Of a stretch of DNA of 44,195 nucleotides, positions 40,564 through 44,195 are shown piece by piece. A program made the position numbers and the translations under genes. The stretch comes from Acholeplasmatales bacterium. Its GTDB lineage: Bacteria > Bacillota_I > Bacilli_A > Acholeplasmatales > Anaeroplasmataceae. Position 1 is the stretch's first letter; each line of letters begins with the position of its first letter. Location of the stretch: contig CAAGAX010000050.1 in NCBI GenBank assembly GCA_900767915.1, positions 1-44,195 of the forward strand, in the 5' to 3' direction. The notes under the pieces were generated by a model. The model was not told where the DNA came from and did not search any database. It saw only the letters and a program-made list of their open reading frames with translations.

Positions 40564-40897
40564 TACTACAGCCGCCACAGCATGATTCACTATCGCAGTT
40601 TCCTCCACATGATCCACCACATGAACTACAGCTTCCACAGCCACTTGATTCTTCTTGATTTGCATAATCATTTAAAAGCTCTTCAAGTAATTGCCATTCC
40701 TCTTCAGATTCAATTTTTTCTAATGAGCCTTGTCCATCCTCACTAGGGATATAGATTGCTGCTGAAGCCTCACCTGATTCTCTAATTTGAAATACAACAT
40801 AGTCATGTAAAAATTCATCAGAATGATATGTAAATAAAATATCAGCGATTAATTCTCTTCCATCATCAGTATATAATGTTATTGTACGATCTACCAT
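40550..40897 (-). CDS. DUF1292 (YrzB) family protein with Cys-rich tail
   Basis: Residues 1-83 match the conserved DUF1292 domain: MVDRTITLYTDDGRE, then FLHDYVVFQI, YIPSEDGQGSLEKIESEEEW. The family lies between ruvX and other genes in the alaS operon of Firmicutes and its role is unknown. The last 32 residues are an added tail of Gly, Ser and Cys with eight Cys in about 25 residues, beginning SSGCGSCSSCGG. Such a tail could bind metal or be a disordered thiol-rich segment. A good AAGGAGA lies upstream. It overlaps trmR by 14 bases. Confidence 0.85.
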   Translation of the reverse strand: MVDRTITLYTDDGRELIADILFTYHSDEFLHDYVVFQIRESGEASAAIYIPSEDGQGSLEKIESEEEWQLLEELLNDYANQEESSGCGSCSSCGGSCGGNCDSESCCGGCSNDNE

Positions 40898-40911
40898 TTT
40901 TTTCTCCTTTT

Positions 40912-41331
40912 TTAGAATGAGGCTTTATCTAAATAGTTTTGTAATATTACTACTGCCGCCATTTCATCCTTTTTATTTTTTCTATCCTTACGTCTAACAT
41001 TTCCAGAAATCATTGCTTTATCAACAATAACTGTAGTTAAACGTTCATCCTCTAATATTACCTTAATATCAGATTGTTCTTCAATTTTATTCTTAAAATC
41101 AACAGAAATTTGGCATCTTTCACCACTATCTCCGTTCATGTGCTTTGGATAGCCTAAAACAACAGTCTTAACATCTTCCTTTTTACAGATTTCTATAACA
41201 TATTTAACTGCTAAATCATATCTATTATCTGGAAAACGATAAGTGTCATATGCTCTTGCAAGCATTCCTAAAATATCACTAATTGAAACTCCTAATGTTC
41301 TACTTCCTAAATCTAGTCCAATGTATTTCAT
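40912..41331 (-). CDS. ruvX: Putative pre-16S rRNA nuclease (RuvX/YqgF)
   Basis: An RNase H-like nuclease of 139 residues, implicated in 16S rRNA 5'-end processing. YIGLDLGSRTLGVSISD gives the first catalytic Asp, VLGYPKHMNGDSGERC the second strand, and EDERLTTVIVDKAM the conserved Glu/Asp. It abuts alaS with no gap (stop of alaS at 41332, start at 41331), the order seen across Firmicutes. Confidence 0.94.
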   Translation of the reverse strand: MKYIGLDLGSRTLGVSISDILGMLARAYDTYRFPDNRYDLAVKYVIEICKKEDVKTVVLGYPKHMNGDSGERCQISVDFKNKIEEQSDIKVILEDERLTTVIVDKAMISGNVRRKDRKNKKDEMAAVVILQNYLDKASF

Positions 41332-43941
41332 TTAAATAGTTTCCTTAACATGATTTAGGGCTTCATTAACCTTACTAGAATCTTTTCCACCAGCTTGGGC
41401 AAGGTCCTTTTTACCTCCACCACCACCGCCAGTGATAGATGTTGCAGTTTTTACAATCTTGACTGCATCATAATCTTTTCTTGAAGAAGCTACGAAAGTA
41501 ACCTTTCCTCCATCAACTGAAGCTAATAATACATAATCAAGATCATAATTATTTCTTAATGCAGATGCCATATCCTTTAATAAATTAGAATCCTTTACAT
41601 CAACTATAGTTAATAGCTTATTATCAGTAATTAATGCTTCATATTGAGATAAACTCTTTAAAGCTGATTGACTCTTTTTATTATTAAATTCCTTTTCAAG
41701 ATTTTTATAAGCATCAGAAGCTAAACGAACATCTTCTCTTAGCTTTAATAAATAACGATAGCCTCTTAAAGAGTTTTCATTTCTATTATAGCTAAATTCT
41801 AAAGAAATTCCTTCATTTTTAGCTTTTTCAACTAATGCATTAGCCTTAGCTAAAATTGTTTGTAATGTTGATTCAATATTTGAAACATTCTTTTTATATA
41901 ATTCCATTGCATTAGGTCCTGTAACTGCTTGACATCTAAATGTACCAGAACCAATTGATTCAATAGAGGTAATCATAAATTCAATAATATCCTTTGTATT
42001 ATCAACATGTGTACCTGCACAGAATTCCTTTGATACACCCATATCTACTACTCTAACATTAGCACCATATTTTTCACCGAATAAAGCCATAGCGCCAAGC
42101 TTCTTAGCCTCTTCAATAGGTAATACCATTGTTTGTACATTATGAGCTTCTTTAATGTATTTATTAACCAAATCCTCAACCTTAAGAATTTCTTCATCTG
42201 TTAAGCTTTCATAATTATTAAAATCAAATCGACAATATTCACTACATACTTGAGAACCCTGTTGATGAACATGATCTCCTAAAACTTGTTGTAAAGCAGC
42301 TTGAAGAAGATGAGCACTTGAGTGATTTTTACGAGTTAATTCACGTTTTTCTCTATCAACTACTGCATAAACAATATCTCCAACCTTAAATGGATTGTAT
42401 TTTAACATATGTAAATGCTGTCCATTAGGCATCTTTATAACATCTGTTACCTCAATATCATCAATTGTACCCTTATCACATAATTGACCACCAGAAAATG
42501 CATAAAATGGAGTTTCATCTAATACTATACCATTACCAAATACAGCAATAACCTTTGATTTTTGGTTAGTAATTAAATATCCATTAAACTTAGATTCAGC
42601 CTTGAAATTTAAATACTCTTCATTTTGTCCACCCATTGAGTTTTCATCCTTACGAGCATTTCTAGCACGATTCTTTTGTTCTAATAAATACTTCTTAAAG
42701 CTTTCAATGTCTACCTTAAGATTCTTCTCTAATGCATATTCCTCTGTTAATTCAATAGGAAATCCAAATGTATCATATAATACGAATGCATCCTCACCAG
42801 AAATAACTCCATCACTATTAGAGGCAATTAGTTCAAATTTCTTTTCACCTTGAGATAATGTTTCAAGGAATTTTGCTTCTTCAGCTGAAATGATTTTCTT
42901 AACAATTTCCTTTTTATCATGTAAATATGGATAGTATGGATCCATAATTTGAATAACTACATCAACAAGCTCAGACATAAATGGCTTATTAATTCCAAGC
43001 TTTTTAGCGTATTTTGAAGCTCTACGTAATACTCTACGTAATACATAGCCTCTACCCTCATTAGATAAAGTAGCACCATCTGCTACTGCGAATGTTACAG
43101 TACGAACATGATCAGCAATTACCTTAAATGCCATTTGTCCATTATACTTAACTCCACTAATTTCTTCTGTCTTTTTAATAATAGGCATAAATAAATCAGT
43201 ATCATAATTAGTATCAACTTCTTGCATTACACAGCATAGTCTTTCAAGACCACATCCAGTATCAATATTCTTAGAAGGAAGCTCCTTATAATCCTCTCTA
43301 GCTACACCCTCTTTTGAATTATATTGAGAGAATACAATATTCCAAATTTCAATAAAACGATCATTTTCAATATCGTCTCTAATTAATTCAGGTCCACGAG
43401 TATCATACTTTTCTCCTCTATCATAGAACATCTCTGTATCTGGTCCACATGGTCCTTCACCAATTTCCCAGAAATTTCCATCAAGAGGAATTAGGTGATC
43501 TAATGATACTCCATTTTTCACCCAACAATCACGAGCCTTAATATCCTTAGTATAATAAGTGATATAAATCTTATCCTTACTAAAGCCAAACCATTTATCA
43601 CTAAATAAAAGCTCAACTGCAAATCCGATAGCTTCCTCCTTAAAATAATCTCCAATAGAGAAATTACCAAGCATTTCAAAGAAAGTATGATGTCTTGCAG
43701 TCTTACCTACATTTTCAATATCGTTAGTACGAATACACTTTTGTGCATTTGTAATTCTAGGATTTTCTGGTCTAACAGTACCATCAAAATATTTTTTTAG
43801 AGGTGTAACACCTGCATTTGTCCATAATAAAGTAGGGTCATTTGCTGGAATTAATGATGCAGAAGGCTCTACACTATGTCCTTTAGATTTAAAGAAATCA
43901 AGCCACATTTGACGAATTTCACTTGAAGTCATTTTTTTCAT
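41332..43941 (-). CDS. alaS: Alanyl-tRNA synthetase
   Basis: Charges tRNA-Ala. The class II aminoacylation core includes RTNDIENVGKTARHHTFFEM, GNFSIGDYFKEEAI and GRGYVLRRVLRRA. The editing domain has NHSSAHLLQAALQQVLG (the H-x-x-x-H motif) and FCAGTHV with Cys and His. The C-terminal C-Ala domain ends with the Gly-rich ITGGGGGGKKDLAQAGG. 869 residues is full length. GGAGGG lies seven bases before the ATG. It has its own promoter and no T-box is visible in the leader of about 45 bases. Confidence 0.98.
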   Translation of the reverse strand: MKKMTSSEIRQMWLDFFKSKGHSVEPSASLIPANDPTLLWTNAGVTPLKKYFDGTVRPENPRITNAQKCIRTNDIENVGKTARHHTFFEMLGNFSIGDYFKEEAIGFAVELLFSDKWFGFSKDKIYITYYTKDIKARDCWVKNGVSLDHLIPLDGNFWEIGEGPCGPDTEMFYDRGEKYDTRGPELIRDDIENDRFIEIWNIVFSQYNSKEGVAREDYKELPSKNIDTGCGLERLCCVMQEVDTNYDTDLFMPIIKKTEEISGVKYNGQMAFKVIADHVRTVTFAVADGATLSNEGRGYVLRRVLRRASKYAKKLGINKPFMSELVDVVIQIMDPYYPYLHDKKEIVKKIISAEEAKFLETLSQGEKKFELIASNSDGVISGEDAFVLYDTFGFPIELTEEYALEKNLKVDIESFKKYLLEQKNRARNARKDENSMGGQNEEYLNFKAESKFNGYLITNQKSKVIAVFGNGIVLDETPFYAFSGGQLCDKGTIDDIEVTDVIKMPNGQHLHMLKYNPFKVGDIVYAVVDREKRELTRKNHSSAHLLQAALQQVLGDHVHQQGSQVCSEYCRFDFNNYESLTDEEILKVEDLVNKYIKEAHNVQTMVLPIEEAKKLGAMALFGEKYGANVRVVDMGVSKEFCAGTHVDNTKDIIEFMITSIESIGSGTFRCQAVTGPNAMELYKKNVSNIESTLQTILAKANALVEKAKNEGISLEFSYNRNENSLRGYRYLLKLREDVRLASDAYKNLEKEFNNKKSQSALKSLSQYEALITDNKLLTIVDVKDSNLLKDMASALRNNYDLDYVLLASVDGGKVTFVASSRKDYDAVKIVKTATSITGGGGGGKKDLAQAGGKDSSKVNEALNHVKETI

Positions 43942-43993
43942 ATTATTCCCTCCTTACGAGAATACCAATTTCCGTAGTAAATCTAACGTACAT

Positions 43994-44022
43994 ATTTTAC
44001 CAAAAATAGCTTTTTTATTCAA
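43994..44022 (-). promoter_or_regulatory. alaS promoter
   Basis: On the minus strand TTGAAT (44017-44022), exactly 17 bases, TAAAAT (43994-43999), with TGG before the -10. The start of alaS is about 50 bases further. No T-box sequence (GGTGG-type box) lies between. Confidence 0.65.
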
Positions 44023-44140
44023 TAATAAATTAAACACTCAAGCTTTATTTTGCCAATAATAAAGCATTTTCAAGCTATTTTTAATGAATAATATAGAACC
44101 TGACTTTGGTGTTTACCCCCTAAATGGGTAGTTAAGAAAT

Positions 44141-44165
44141 AAAAATGGCTCAATTTTAGAGCCAT
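44141..44165 (-). terminator. Terminator of a minus-strand gene right of the window
   Basis: ATGGCTC (44145-44151) pairs with GAGCCAT (44159-44165), and an A run at 44141-44145 gives the minus-strand U tract. A weaker T-rich stretch follows on the plus strand as well. Confidence 0.7.
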
Positions 44166-44195
44166 AATTTTAATCCAATTCAGTTTCAAATAATA

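Noticed and set aside
40563..40671. N-terminal extension of the trmR frame
   Set aside because: It is the out-of-frame reading of the Cys-rich tail of the DUF1292 gene (runs of Val, Ala and His), and no ribosome site precedes it.
43942..44195. T-box leader upstream of alaS
   Set aside because: No T-box core or specifier stem is visible, and a clear promoter lies only about 50 bases before the start.
1..44195. CRISPR arrays, tRNA or rRNA genes, intact insertion sequences or prophage genes
   Set aside because: I looked on both strands and found no regularly spaced repeats, cloverleaf-type sequences, transposases or phage genes apart from the maturase relic.

Overview
The window is about 44 kb of very AT-rich DNA from a low-GC Bacilli-type Firmicute. 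TGA serves as a stop and TGG as Trp, so this is the standard bacterial code and not a mycoplasma code. Shine-Dalgarno sites are of the AGGAGGTGAT type. The order alaS-ruvX-DUF1292-trmR matches Bacillus, and a cotJ locus and a CwlD-like amidase suggest a spore-forming lineage or one derived from spore formers. An uncultured gut Bacilli relative near Erysipelotrichales/RF39 is my inference. Most genes lie on the minus strand; the four plus-strand units are an esterase, a TetR regulator, rqcH plus a methyltransferase, and hslO.

Region by region. 0.2-3.3 kb: an atypical peptide deformylase, a cell-wall amidase, an unrecognised protein with a starch-binding-like C-terminus, and a divergent esterase. 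3.4-14.0 kb: one 13-gene minus-strand operon (acyl carrier protein, fused double ketosynthase, fabG, fabZ, flavin reductase-like gene, bioY, second ACP, accB, accC, accD, accA, fabD, birA). It covers biotin uptake, biotin attachment, malonyl-ACP supply and chain elongation, and faces a divergent TetR regulator. 14.7-15.5 kb: a gap holding a decayed group II intron reverse transcriptase/maturase fragment. 15.5-22.0 kb: an overlapping aromatic amino acid operon (tyrA, aroB, aroA, chorismate mutase, aroE, aroC, GltD-like reductase). 22.5-27.9 kb: a processive glycosyltransferase, a cotJ-type locus whose first gene is preceded by a run of ten G, ftsW/spoVE, and a hemolysin III homologue. 27.9-31.1 kb: uvrC, rpoZ, gmk and a YbjN-like gene. 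31.3-36.8 kb: rqcH and a methyltransferase convergent with an HPt protein, M18 aminopeptidase, acyl-ACP thioesterase, a membrane protein and a small winged-helix protein. 37.2-43.9 kb: hslO convergent with a membrane protein, a shortened glutamate racemase-like gene with no canonical start, a DEDDh exonuclease, trmR, a Cys-tailed DUF1292 protein, ruvX and alaS.

The most unusual system is the lipid operon. Its only ketosynthase is a 797-residue KS-KS fusion in which the first half keeps Cys-His-His and the second has lost all three, like a ketosynthase/chain-length-factor pair on one chain. Neither FabH nor a recognisable enoyl-ACP reductase is in the window. The set could be a compact fatty acid synthase or a highly reducing type II polyketide (polyene) pathway. 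Other points of interest are a degenerate phosphopantetheinyl transferase-like gene behind the G tract, terminators placed inside antisense coding sequences, very short mRNA leaders, and possible non-AUG starts.
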